Positions 10,132 through 18,488 of a stretch of DNA of 64,000 bases are shown here, piece after piece. Made by a program: the position numbers and the translations under genes. The notes below the pieces were generated by a model. That model made no database searches. It was given only the letters and a program-made list of their open reading frames with translations, and was not told where the DNA came from. How positions within the stretch are numbered: position 1 is the first letter of the stretch; each line of letters starts with the position of its first letter. The DNA is from Methylobacterium sp. J-026. GTDB lineage: Bacteria > Pseudomonadota > Alphaproteobacteria > Rhizobiales > Beijerinckiaceae. The DNA is taken from NCBI RefSeq assembly GCF_022829585.1, contig NZ_JAKSYC010000156.1:45271-109270 (forward strand), read 5' to 3'.

Positions 10132-11088
10132 TCAGCCGGTCGGCCGCGCCAGAAGGCTTCGCACGAGGCCCGGCAGCGCCGCCGCCAGGAGGCCGGCCGC
10201 GCGCAGCACCGCCGCGGCCTCGTCCGGCGCGCGGCGGGCGAGCGCCAGGGCGAGCCGCAGCGGCACCTGCGCGCCGAAGCTCGCCGCCGTGACGGCCAGG
10301 GCGGTCGCGGCGCCGTGGTGCTTGCCGGCGTAGAGGATCTGGCTGCGCAGGAAGTAGAACAGCCGCCGCGCCCGCACTTGCCGGGTCGTGCCCTGGCCGA
10401 GATGGCGGGCGACCGCCCCGGCCACGTGCCGCACGCAAAAGCCCGCCGCCCGGGCGCGGGTGCAGAGGTCGACATCCTCCCAGTAGACGAAGAAGCGTGG
10501 GTCGAACCCGCCGAGGGTCCGGAACAGGTCGCGGCGGATCATCAGGAAGGCGCCCATCACCTGATCGACGGCGCGGTCCTCCGCGTGGTCCCAGTCGAGG
10601 AGGAAATGCGGGGGTACGAGCCCGATCCGGTCCAGCGCCAGGGCGCGGCCGAGGAGGCCGAGCGCCGAGGGGGCCCGGGCGCAGGAGCGCGCAGTCCGCC
10701 CCTCGGGGTCGACGAGCTGGGCGCCGACGATCCCGGTCCGCGGATCGGCCGTCAGGGCGGCCCGGGCCAGGCGGAGCGCGTCGGGCGCCACCTGCGTGTC
10801 GGGGTTGAGGAACAGGATCGCCGGGGCGTCCCCGGCGGCGGCCCCCTGGTCGCAGGCCCGGCCGAAGCCGCGATTCTCCGCGTTCCGGATCAGCCGGAGG
10901 GGGCGGGGCAGGGGGGGCAGGTCGCTCGTCGAGTCGTCCCGGGAGGCGTTGTCGACCAATATGACCTGCACGGAGCCGGCATCCTGGACGGATGCGAGGC
11001 TCGCCAGGCAGGCGTGGAGCAGGGTGCCGCCGTTCCAGTTGACGATCACCACGTCCAGATCGGCCCGAGGGGCAGGGCGGTCGGTCAA
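10132..11088 (-). CDS. Family 2 glycosyltransferase (WbbL-like)
   Basis: 318-residue GT-A glycosyltransferase. Visible are the nucleotide-binding start VDVVIVNWNGG-type strand (LDVVIVNWNGGTLLHACL), the metal site FLNPDTQV, the acceptor-side motif QVMGAFLMIRRDLFRTLGGFD and the EDVDLCTRARAAGF block typical of rhamnosyl-/WbbL-type transferases. The C-terminus is hydrophobic and probably membrane-associated. A TTG at 11086-11088 is taken as the start because it overlaps the stop of the upstream gene (TTGA) and the similarity starts right after it. Likely works with that upstream glycosyltransferase on a surface polysaccharide; the sugar is unknown. Confidence 0.85.
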   Translation of the reverse strand: MTDRPAPRADLDVVIVNWNGGTLLHACLASLASVQDAGSVQVILVDNASRDDSTSDLPPLPRPLRLIRNAENRGFGRACDQGAAAGDAPAILFLNPDTQVAPDALRLARAALTADPRTGIVGAQLVDPEGRTARSCARAPSALGLLGRALALDRIGLVPPHFLLDWDHAEDRAVDQVMGAFLMIRRDLFRTLGGFDPRFFVYWEDVDLCTRARAAGFCVRHVAGAVARHLGQGTTRQVRARRLFYFLRSQILYAGKHHGAATALAVTAASFGAQVPLRLALALARRAPDEAAAVLRAAGLLAAALPGLVRSLLARPTG

Positions 11089-11978
11089 AACAGGTCCTTC
11101 GGCGGGCCGAGGCGCCCGAGGGCGCCGTCGCGGGCGGCCGCGAGGAGCCGCAGCAGCACGGCGGGCCGAAAGCCCGAAGCCGCCCAGTACAGCCCGGCCT
11201 GGACGGGCAGGTAGGCGGCCTGGGCGAGCTTCCAGCGCAGCGGCACGTGCGGCAGCCGCCAGGCATAGACCGCGTTGCGCAGGTAGGTCGCCATGCGGAA
11301 CAGGGGTTGGCGCGGCATCGTGATCCCGAAGGCGCGGATCACCCCGCCGCCGACCCGGTGGGGGATCGCGACGGCGCGCGCGAGATAGCAGCCGAAGCCG
11401 AGGCTCCAGGCGCGGAAACACCATTCGAGCTCGACCCCGTCGATGAAGAAGTCGGCGCGGAACGGGCCGATCCGGGCCAGGGCGGCGAGGTCGATCAGCG
11501 AGCCCGAAGTCGCCAGGAACTGCACCGGGGCGAGGTCGCCGCACGCCCGCGCGCCGGGGCGGCGCGGGTAGGCCGGCGCCTTGTGGCCGGGGGCCGGCGC
11601 CGGGGCGGGGCCCACCACCGCCGCCGGGATCCCGGCCGCCCGCAGCCGGCCGCGGGCCGCCAGCAGCGCGGCGGCGAGGCCGGCCGGCGGCTCGGCATCC
11701 TGGTCGAGGAGCAGGAGCGCGTCGGCCCCCGCGGCGCGGGCGGCCCCGGCGATCCGGTCGAGCGCCGCGGCGATGCCGAGGTTGCGCCCCTCCGACAGCA
11801 GGGTCACCCCGGCGCGGGCGAGGCGCGCCGCGTCCCCGGCGGCGAGACCGCCATTGTCGAAGGCGATCACCGCGGCGTAGCCGGCCGGGACCTGCGCCAG
11901 GACGCGGTCCACCTGGCTCGGGTCCGGCCGGAACAGGGTGATCCCGACGGCGACGCGCCCCAGCCGCGGATCAGGCAC
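11085..11978 (-). CDS. Rhamnosyltransferase-like family 2 glycosyltransferase
   Basis: 297-residue GT-A glycosyltransferase. The N-terminal strand VAVGITLFRPD is followed by FDNGG, then the metal-binding LLLDQDAEP, LATSGSLIDL, and FIDGVELEWCFRAWSLGF, the hallmark of RfbF/rhamnosyltransferase-like enzymes. It probably adds a deoxysugar to a lipid-linked polysaccharide on the cytoplasmic face. The start is a GTG at 11976-11978. The stop overlaps the start of the next glycosyltransferase, so the two are translationally coupled. No sugar-nucleotide synthesis genes are nearby. Confidence 0.85.
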   Translation of the reverse strand: MPDPRLGRVAVGITLFRPDPSQVDRVLAQVPAGYAAVIAFDNGGLAAGDAARLARAGVTLLSEGRNLGIAAALDRIAGAARAAGADALLLLDQDAEPPAGLAAALLAARGRLRAAGIPAAVVGPAPAPAPGHKAPAYPRRPGARACGDLAPVQFLATSGSLIDLAALARIGPFRADFFIDGVELEWCFRAWSLGFGCYLARAVAIPHRVGGGVIRAFGITMPRQPLFRMATYLRNAVYAWRLPHVPLRWKLAQAAYLPVQAGLYWAASGFRPAVLLRLLAAARDGALGRLGPPKDLF

Positions 11979-12002
11979 CGGCCGTATCCCGATGGCGGCC
12001 GG

Positions 12003-12629
12003 TCACGCCCGCTCCACCGCGGCGGTCACCGCCTCCAGGGCGGCCGTGATGGCGGCAACCTGCCCGGCGTCGAGCGGCCCGCGGGCGAGGCGCATCTGCA
12101 GGGCGAGCGTCAGCCCCTCCCTGGCGCGCACCAGCGCGGGCGGCGGCCCGTCGCCCCGGGCGGCCTCCGCCTGCGCCATCCGGGCGAGGATCGCCTCCAG
12201 GGTCGGGCGGTTGCCGTCGAGGACGGCCTGGCCCTCGGGAGTGATCGTGTGCAGCCGCTTGGTGCCCTCCCCTTGGGTCACCGTGACGTGGCCGAGTTCC
12301 TCCAGGAGCGTGAGCGTCGGATAGACCGTGCCGGGGCTCGGGCTGTAGGCGCCGCCGACCCGCTCCTCGATGGCCTTGATGATTTCGTAGCCGTGCCGCG
12401 GCTTCTCGGCGATCAGGTGCAGGATCACGAGCCTCAGGTCGCCATGGGCGAAGAAGCGCGCGAGGTCGCCGCGGCCGCCGCGGCCGAACATCCGGCGCTC
12501 GCCGCGGCCGTGTGGCCCGTGGGGACCGTGCCGCCCGTGGGGATCGCCCCCCATCGGGCCGCGATGGGCCCGGACGCGATAGGCGTCGAAGGGATGGGTG
12601 TGGAACGGATCGCTGCGGAAGGTGTCCAT
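12003..12629 (-). CDS. PadR-family regulator with His-rich N-terminus (YqjI-like)
   Basis: 208-residue transcription factor. Residues 1-50 are His/Gly/Arg-rich (HTHPFDAY, GGDPHGRHGPHGPHGRGE), followed by a PadR winged helix: GDLRLVILHLIAEKPRHGYE, then IKAIEERVGGAYSPSPGTVYP and LLEELGHVTV. This arrangement, including the FFAHGDLRLVIL lead-in, matches E. coli YqjI, a nickel/iron-responsive PadR repressor of a ferric reductase (established for YqjI). The C-terminal alpha-helical domain is for dimerisation. An inverted repeat just upstream is probably its own operator. No ferric-reductase gene is adjacent, so targets other than itself are unknown. Confidence 0.88.
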   Translation of the reverse strand: MDTFRSDPFHTHPFDAYRVRAHRGPMGGDPHGRHGPHGPHGRGERRMFGRGGRGDLARFFAHGDLRLVILHLIAEKPRHGYEIIKAIEERVGGAYSPSPGTVYPTLTLLEELGHVTVTQGEGTKRLHTITPEGQAVLDGNRPTLEAILARMAQAEAARGDGPPPALVRAREGLTLALQMRLARGPLDAGQVAAITAALEAVTAAVERA

Positions 12630-13052
12630 GGGATCGGGATGCCCCTATGTCGACTCACTCTCGATATGACGTTTTTTTAGATATATCGAAATTCCGCCGC
12701 ATGCAACGGCTCGGGCGGGCGACCCGGCGCTCGGATCTGCGGGGCCGCCGCGTCGGGACCAGGATCGTCCGGGGGCGACCCGGTTTACGGGCCTCGCCGG
12801 TTCCGTTAGTGCGACCGGTCACCGACGCCGCCATCCCGCACATCCCGACGCCCCCCCCCCGACAGCCGCCCATGACCCGATCCGAGACCGCTGCCGTGAC
12901 CGCGCCCCGTGGCGGCAGGCGGTGAGGGCGCCTCCGCCGAGCCCCGAGACGCGCCGCGGGACCTCCGCCCCGCAGCAGATCCGGCGCCGCCTCGGGGTCG
13001 GCGCCGACAGGGCGCGGGTCCGGACCGAACGCCCCATCGCCGAGGACGCCGC
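12630..13052. other. Intergenic region upstream of PadR regulator and acetyltransferase
   Basis: About 420 bases between divergent genes. It holds the PadR operator-like palindrome (12661-12689) and a run of ten C residues (12851-12860) about 190 bases before the acetyltransferase start. Nothing else is recognised. Confidence 0.5.
12661..12689. promoter_or_regulatory. Inverted repeat TCGATAT-N15-ATATCGA, likely PadR operator
   Basis: TCGATAT at 12661-12667 and its complement ATATCGA at 12683-12689 lie 32 bases upstream of the PadR/YqjI-like start, in a local T-rich patch. PadR repressors of this type usually autoregulate through TATA-containing palindromes near their promoters, so autoregulation is inferred. 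Confidence 0.6.
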
Positions 13053-13772
13053 ATGATCTCCGTCAACGAGGACATGAAACAGGAGATGCTGCGGCGCGGC
13101 ATCTCGGTGCTGCATCCGGCCCCGTTCGGCCTGCCGGAGGATTGCACCTTCGAGCCGCCGTGCAGCCTCAAGTGGATGGGGGTCGATTACTGCCTCACCA
13201 TGGGGGCGTTCTCCTACGCGGTGAGCGGCTATTATTTCGGCGCCGACATCGCCCGCTACTGCTCGATCGGCGAGAGCGTGCAGGTCGGCCGCGGCAGCCA
13301 CCCGGTGCATTGCGGCTCGACCTCGCCGCTGTTCTACACGCACCACGCGGCGGTGTTCGACCGCGTCGATCCGCGGGCCGAGGATTACGAGATCTGCGGC
13401 CCGTATCTCTGGCCCAAGCGCGTCCGCATCGGCAACGACGTCTATATCGGCCACGGCGCCTTCCTGATGCCCGACATCACCATCGGCGACGGGGCGATCG
13501 TCGGCGCCATGGCGGTGGTGACCAAGGACGTGCCGCCCTACGCGATCGTGGCCGGGAGCCCGGCCCGGGTGGTGAAGATGCGCTTCCCCGACACACTGAT
13601 CGAGCGCTACCTGAAGGTGCAATGGTGGCGCTACGCCTTCTGGGACCTGCGCCAGTGTTCGATCACCGACCCGGAAAGATTCCTCGACGCCGTGGAGGAG
13701 CGGATCGCCGGCGGCATGCAGGAATACCGGCCGGACGTGATCCCGCTCCGGTCGCTGGTGCCGGGGGGGTGA
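13053..13772 (+). CDS. Hexapeptide-repeat O-acetyltransferase (XAT/CatB-like)
   Basis: 239-residue left-handed beta-helix acetyltransferase. The series of hexapeptides is visible (SYAVSGYYFGADIARYCSI, then IGNDVYIGHGAFLMPDITIG, IGDGAIVGAMAVVTKD and PPYAIVAGSPARVVKMRF); the catalytic His is probably in RGSHPVHC. CoA-dependent transfer to sugars or antibiotics is known for the XAT family; with glycosyltransferases on both sides, polysaccharide O-acetylation is the better guess. ATG at 13053 has GAGG upstream; the longer upstream frame is not family-like. Confidence 0.87.
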   Translation: MISVNEDMKQEMLRRGISVLHPAPFGLPEDCTFEPPCSLKWMGVDYCLTMGAFSYAVSGYYFGADIARYCSIGESVQVGRGSHPVHCGSTSPLFYTHHAAVFDRVDPRAEDYEICGPYLWPKRVRIGNDVYIGHGAFLMPDITIGDGAIVGAMAVVTKDVPPYAIVAGSPARVVKMRFPDTLIERYLKVQWWRYAFWDLRQCSITDPERFLDAVEERIAGGMQEYRPDVIPLRSLVPGG

Positions 13773-13775
13773 GGC

Positions 13776-13916
13776 TCAGTGCCGGGAGAGGGCGAACCGC
13801 ACGAATGCCGCCACCAGCGCGTCGGCGGCCGGCTCGCTCAGATCGCTGAAGCAGAGCCCCTCGCCGACGAACACGGTCCACACCCCGTCGTAGGTCGCTT
13901 CCTTGCGGATCTGCAT
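13776..13916 (-). CDS. Small conserved-looking hypothetical protein, 46 aa
   Basis: A short gene with ATG at 13914-13916 reading MQIRKEATYDGVWTVFVGEG and ending VRFALSRH. The GC-rich third positions, acidic-hydrophobic pattern and fit in the gap between convergent genes support real coding. There are no recognised domains. It converges with the acetyltransferase, stop codons four bases apart. Function unknown. Confidence 0.55.
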   Translation of the reverse strand: MQIRKEATYDGVWTVFVGEGLCFSDLSEPAADALVAAFVRFALSRH

Positions 13917-14121
13917 GGCCGCCCTCCGGTGTCGCTTCGGAGCAACGGGCGAGACGGCAGAGCGTTGCCTCGGCGGGCCCGCATCGGAGCGGCCTTCGCG
14001 GCGCTGCCGGGATCGCAGGCGCCCTCCGAGGGGAGGGGCTCCGCAAGCCGCGTCAAGCGGCGACTGCCGCCCGGCAAGGCCGGGGCGACGCGCCCTCGGA
14101 GGGCGGGACGCGCGGTCCCGA

Positions 14122-15384
14122 TCAGACGGACGGACCGGTTGCGAGCAGTCTCTCGTCCGCCTCGCTCAACGGCCGACCGGCGGCCTTGCGGTAGAGCACG
14201 CCGAACCGACGCACGACTGATTCCCAGGTGTGCTGGGCGACGACCTCCCGCCCGCGGGCGGCGAGTTGGTCCCGCATCGGCGCATCCGACCACAGCTTGA
14301 AGAGAGCGCTGGCGATTTCGCCGCTGTTGTCGGGATCGAACAGGAGCGCCCCCCCGGCCGTCTGTGCCGGAAGCGACGTCGCGGTGGAGCAGGCGACAGG
14401 GCAACCGATCGCGAACGCCTCGTAGATCGGGCAGCTGGTGGCCTCGAACTTCGTTGGCACGACGACACCCCGAGCCAAGTGATAGAGCAGGACCAGATCG
14501 CGATGGGCGATGTAACCGCCCCACCGGATGCAATCGGTCACGTTCAGTTCGGCCGCCCGCTCCAGGATGCGCAGCGAGAACGGCGTGAACGCACCCGTGA
14601 AGACCATGAGTGGCGCCGTCAGACCCTGGGCCCGCAACAGGGCGGCGGCCTCCACCAGGCGGATGTGATTCTTGTGCTCCCAGCCGGCTGCCGGATAGAG
14701 CAGGAAACCGCCCGGCTGAAGCTGGAGACGCTCACAGATCGCCCGAACCTCGGCGGGTGTCGGCGGCGTGCGGTCGGAGGCGGGCGGCGCGAACGGAATG
14801 ATGGGCATCTTTTCGAGCGGTACGCGGTACTGCCGATGGACATCATCGGCGATCCAGCGCGAGGCCACCGGAACGATCGTCGCTGCTCTGCAAAAGTACT
14901 GATAGATGACCTCGCGATGCCGGAGATCATCGTCGGAGAAGAACTGCGGCAGATGGAGATGCTGGAGATCGTGCGGATGGTAGAGGAGCGGCAGATCGGA
15001 ATCGAGCGTGAATTGCGTCGGGGCGTGCACCGCCGCCACACCCGCGGCCCGCAAGGGTCCGGTGGCGTCTAAGAGATTAACCTGAAGGGTCGCACTCGCA
15101 TCTTGGAAATTGAACATCCGCTTGGCCACTTGCGTGCCGGCCAGCCTCAATTCGCGCTCGCGCACGGGTAGGGCCTCCCCCTGCAGCGGCAGCAATTTGC
15201 AATGATCGGGCATGATGGCGCGCAGATCGTCGCGCGCCGCGGAATCCACGATCAGAGAAAATCTGAACGCGTCCGGCGGGAGATGATAAAGATGCGTCAC
15301 CAGTCCGCGCGTGACCTCGGCCACGCCGCCGGCCGCCCCGAGGTTTGCCCGCGCGTCGATCGCAACATGCAGCTGTTCGGACAC
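14122..15384 (-). CDS. Family 4-type (GT-B) glycosyltransferase
   Basis: 420-residue GT-B glycosyltransferase. The N-terminal Rossmann start LHVAIDARANLGAAGGVAEVTRG is typical. The C-terminal donor domain has PAAGWEHKNHIRLVEAAALL, TDCIRWGGYI and the EX7E-like segment PIYEAFAIGCPVACSTATS with GGALLFDP. GTG at 15382-15384 is chosen because AAGGGG lies nine bases upstream; a TTG seven codons earlier is possible. Base composition is visibly less GC-rich than surrounding genes, as in the next gene, suggesting recent acquisition. It forms a probable pair with the transferase at 15464-16282 for surface-glycan assembly. Confidence 0.87.
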   Translation of the reverse strand: MSEQLHVAIDARANLGAAGGVAEVTRGLVTHLYHLPPDAFRFSLIVDSAARDDLRAIMPDHCKLLPLQGEALPVRERELRLAGTQVAKRMFNFQDASATLQVNLLDATGPLRAAGVAAVHAPTQFTLDSDLPLLYHPHDLQHLHLPQFFSDDDLRHREVIYQYFCRAATIVPVASRWIADDVHRQYRVPLEKMPIIPFAPPASDRTPPTPAEVRAICERLQLQPGGFLLYPAAGWEHKNHIRLVEAAALLRAQGLTAPLMVFTGAFTPFSLRILERAAELNVTDCIRWGGYIAHRDLVLLYHLARGVVVPTKFEATSCPIYEAFAIGCPVACSTATSLPAQTAGGALLFDPDNSGEIASALFKLWSDAPMRDQLAARGREVVAQHTWESVVRRFGVLYRKAAGRPLSEADERLLATGPSV

Positions 15385-15463
15385 TGAACGCAGCCCCTTC
15401 CACAATCCCGTCCACCATCTCTGGCCTCCGTCTCATCACGCCGGATCCTTGCCCAGGGCTGTC

Positions 15464-16282
15464 TCACCAGGGGATGCGGCCGTACCGGCGGTTGAGCGTC
15501 GCGTATTCCGTCCGGCTCTCCTGAATGAGGGCCGGATCGGCGGCGATCCGAGCCATGCCCGAGCGGGAATGCACCAAGCGCGTGACCAGGGGCGCCAGCA
15601 GGGTATGGCGCTGCAGCTCCGAATTGGCCCCGCCGAGTCGCGCGACGTTGGCGATCCAAGGCCGCACCTGCTCCGCGAGCGCGACGGTCGCGGGCGCCAG
15701 GGCGTCGATGAGGTGGCAACGCCGGATTCCGCTGTCACCGAGCCGGCCGAGCCATTCGTTATCGAGATGCCAGCGCATCGCGGGATCGAAGCGGCCGACG
15801 CGCCGGAGGGTGTCGCGCCGCATGATCCAGCCGGACGGCGTCGGGAAGTCGTTGATGCGGACGATCTCGCCGCCCTCGTCGACTTCGAGCTGGGTCGTCG
15901 AGACGAAGCCGTAGCTTCTCAGCGCCGCCGAGCACAGATTCAGATAGTTCTGGTTCCAGCGATCATCGTCTTCCAGGAATGCGATGCAGTCGAATTGACT
16001 TCCGACCGCATCGATACCGGCATTCAGAGCTCCAGCCTGAGAACGACCGTCGCTGCGCGCCCAGACGATATCGCTCCGCTCCGCAAGATGCGGCGGGATA
16101 TCCGCATCCGTGTCGATGCCCACAATGAAACTGAGCCTGACGTTGTTCTCTACGACGACGGACTGCGCCAATGCGCTGGCGATCGCGCGCTCTACGAAAT
16201 ACTTGCTCGTCCGCGACTCGGGCTCAATCCGCTGCAGGCGCGACGGTATGATGACCCCGACCGATAAGGCAGTGGCGGCCAC
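15464..16282 (-). CDS. Family 2-like glycosyltransferase
   Basis: 272-residue GT-A-like protein: start strand ALSVGVIIPSRLQR, RAIASALAQSVVVEN, then FIVGIDTDADIPPHL, AGALNAGIDAVGSQFDCIAF and the DxD-type site LEDDDRW, followed by PSGWIMRRDTLRRVGRFDPAM. The start is a GTG at 16280-16282 with GGAGG six bases upstream; the longer frame starting at 16342 begins in AT-rich non-coding sequence. Lower GC than the window average. Likely part of the same surface-glycan unit as the gene that follows. Donor and acceptor unknown. Confidence 0.8.
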   Translation of the reverse strand: MAATALSVGVIIPSRLQRIEPESRTSKYFVERAIASALAQSVVVENNVRLSFIVGIDTDADIPPHLAERSDIVWARSDGRSQAGALNAGIDAVGSQFDCIAFLEDDDRWNQNYLNLCSAALRSYGFVSTTQLEVDEGGEIVRINDFPTPSGWIMRRDTLRRVGRFDPAMRWHLDNEWLGRLGDSGIRRCHLIDALAPATVALAEQVRPWIANVARLGGANSELQRHTLLAPLVTRLVHSRSGMARIAADPALIQESRTEYATLNRRYGRIPW

Positions 16283-17086
16283 CTGTCCCTCCGACCCCGA
16301 CGCTCGATCAACTTTCAATATTGAGACACTTATTCCCAGCAAGACTGCTGATTATATATTCCATATAATAATATATCCTCTAATATCATTGCCGTTCCGA
16401 GGTTTTTATTTGCATAACATTCGTTATTGTGGACATTCATATCGATCTGATTCGCTCATCTCCAAACAATGACATGCCTATCAAGCATAGTTTGTGAGTT
16501 ATATGCCACACAGAGACGCGTCAAGCGTCGTCTATGGTCATAAAATCGACCGTCTCGCGATTTTTTCTAGTTATTTCGAAGTAAATATTCTAATCTTTAT
16601 TACAGATAAGAAATTTATATCATCGTATAGTTGTTCAAAAAATTTCACCCGGCATGGGTCAAGTCGCGCGTCAGTCGCCCTGCGCCAAAAAGGGCTTTCC
16701 AAACGGTGCGTGTCGCTGGGATGATTTTATATCATTTTGAAGGATTTGATTAAATAGCTCGCAGAGCAGCATGTCTGCGTTTGCCGAGACCTTGGACGTT
16801 GGGAAATGCTCGCCCGACGACGCGGCCCGAAACCGGCTTTGCGTTGTGGGTCCTCCCTCCCAGGATGCCCACCGGCGTTCAGGCAAGGCCTCGCGGGATC
16901 CGCCTGGACATAGCCGTTGCGTCGGATCAGCTTTCATTGACTCGATCGACGCAGTAAATACCGATACCTTAGAGTTCGATATTTTGAATTATTTACGAAA
17001 TTTCCCATATGATCGAAATAAATACTTACGGCTTTGCCGTCGAAGGCCTTTGACGGTGCCCTGCGGCCTTACGCTCCATGACACCC
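16283..17086. other. AT-rich non-coding stretch next to glycosyltransferase genes
   Basis: About 800 bases without a supported gene. 16310-16770 and 16940-17030 are strongly AT-rich for this genome, with a short GC-normal patch (16790-16940) between. It is upstream of the 15464-16282 gene and may contain its promoter. An 88-codon frame at 16671-16937 has no family features and is not called. The composition suggests a foreign insertion or a decayed mobile segment. Confidence 0.55.
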
Positions 17087-18289
17087 TCACCCCGCCAGCA
17101 CCCGCGCCGCCGCATCCCCGAGCGCCCGCACCCCCAGCGCCAGGTCGGCGTCGCTGGTGTCCTCCGCCCAATGGTGGCTGATGCCGCCGATCGAGGGCAC
17201 GAACAGCATCGCGGCCGGGAGGATCCGGGCGACGTTCTGGGCGTCGTGGCCGGCGCCCGAGGGCATCACCTGCCAGCCCCCGGGGCAGACCGCCTCGGCG
17301 GCCTCCGAGAGCGCGCGCATCAGCGCCGGATCGCAGGGGGCGGGGATCGCCTTGGACAGGGCCGTCAGCGTGGCGGGGCAGCGCTCGCGCCGGTTCGATT
17401 CGCGCACCAGCGCCTCCAGGCAGGCCTCCATCCGCTCCAGCACGGGCATCGCCACGTCGCGGAACTGGAAGGCCACCTCGGCCCGGCCGGGGATGATGCT
17501 GTAGCCGCCGGGATCCAGGGTGATCCGCCCCGTGGTCCAGGTGCTGCGCGGGCCGCAGACCGTCGGGAATGCCCGGTCGATCGCCGCCAGGAGCCGGACC
17601 GCCGAGAGACCCGCGTCCCGGCGCTCGGCCATGGTGGTGCCGCCGGCGTGGTCCTGGTTGCCTTCGAACACGATCCGGAACTGCCAGATCGCCACGATGC
17701 CGCTCACCACGCCGAGATGCAGGCCGGCGGATTCGAGCTGCGTGCCCTGCTCGATATGCATCTCCAGGAAGCCGCGGTAGCGGTCCGGGTCGAGCCGCAT
17801 CCGGGGCAGGCCGGCGAGGCCGGCGGTCGCGAGCGCCGCGCGCAAGGGGGTGCCGTCGGTGCGGTTGCGGGCTTCATCGATCTCGGCCTCGGTCAGGTCG
17901 CCGATCGCCGAGCGGCTGCCCAGGAAGCCGCCGGAGAAGTGGCCCTCCTCGTCGGCGAAGGCGACGACGTCCACCGCCAGCCCGGCCCGGGCCAACGCCA
18001 CCCCGGCCACGACGCCGAGCGCCCCGTCGAGCCAGCCGGCCTCGTTCTGAGTCTCGATGTGGCTACCGACCAGGAGATGCGGGCCGGGGCCGCGATGGCG
18101 CCCCAGCACGTTGCCGATCCCGTCGATGGATGCCTCCAGCCCGCAGGCCTCTAGCCTGGCCATCAGCCAGCGGCGGGATTCCATATCGGCGGCCGAGAAG
18201 GTCGGGCGGTGGACGCCGGTGCGGAACCGGCCGATCGCGCGCAGTTCGTAGAGGTCGGCCAGGAAGGCTTGGGTGTCGATCGCAGTCAT
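17087..18289 (-). CDS. M20-family amidase/hydantoinase (N-carbamoyl amino acid hydrolase-like)
   Basis: 400-residue Zn-dependent amidohydrolase of the AmaB/HyuC/allantoate-amidohydrolase group. Metal and substrate motifs are in order: VGSHIETQNEAGWLDGALGV (His and bridging Asp), FADEEGHFSGGFLGSRS (Glu), FLEMHIEQGTQLE (His/Glu), EGNQDHAGGTTM, PSGAGHDAQ and GISHHWAEDT (last ligand His). Likely hydrolyses an N-carbamoyl or ureido compound; exact substrate unknown. ATG at 18287-18289 is taken since MTAIDTQAFLADLYELRAIG fits the family start; the upstream frame is repeat-derived. It lies downstream of trmFO, separated by a palindromic repeat. Confidence 0.88.
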   Translation of the reverse strand: MTAIDTQAFLADLYELRAIGRFRTGVHRPTFSAADMESRRWLMARLEACGLEASIDGIGNVLGRHRGPGPHLLVGSHIETQNEAGWLDGALGVVAGVALARAGLAVDVVAFADEEGHFSGGFLGSRSAIGDLTEAEIDEARNRTDGTPLRAALATAGLAGLPRMRLDPDRYRGFLEMHIEQGTQLESAGLHLGVVSGIVAIWQFRIVFEGNQDHAGGTTMAERRDAGLSAVRLLAAIDRAFPTVCGPRSTWTTGRITLDPGGYSIIPGRAEVAFQFRDVAMPVLERMEACLEALVRESNRRERCPATLTALSKAIPAPCDPALMRALSEAAEAVCPGGWQVMPSGAGHDAQNVARILPAAMLFVPSIGGISHHWAEDTSDADLALGVRALGDAAARVLAG

Positions 18290-18340
18290 GGGCGGCCCGG
18301 GTGCTGAACACCCGGACCGTGCAAGGCCCATGCGCGTACG

Positions 18341-18480
18341 GGGTTTCCAAAGGGCTCCAGCCCTTTGGCGGTGTCGTGGGGCGGAGCCCCGCAATCGGGC
18401 GGAGCCCCGCGATCGGGCGGAGCCCGACAGCAGGGCGCTGCCCTGCACCCGCAAAAGGTCCCGGACCTTTTGAAACCGGG
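18341..18480 (+). repeat. Modular palindromic repeat, copy A
   Basis: In order: AAAGGGCTCCAGCCCTTTGG hairpin, three GGGCGGAGCCC(C) hairpins, CAGGGCGCTGCCCTG hairpin, then CACCCGCAAAAGGTCCCGG with its inverted AGGACCTTTTG-type partner and GAAACC. The same module order occurs at 37884-38002 and 48230-48372. It lies in the gap between trmFO and the M20 amidase. Confidence 0.85.
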
Positions 18481-18488
18481 ACGCGGCG

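Noticed and set aside
16671..16937. 88-codon minus-strand frame
   Set aside because: No family features, no good ribosome-binding site, partly in AT-rich sequence. Could be a gene remnant but not supported.
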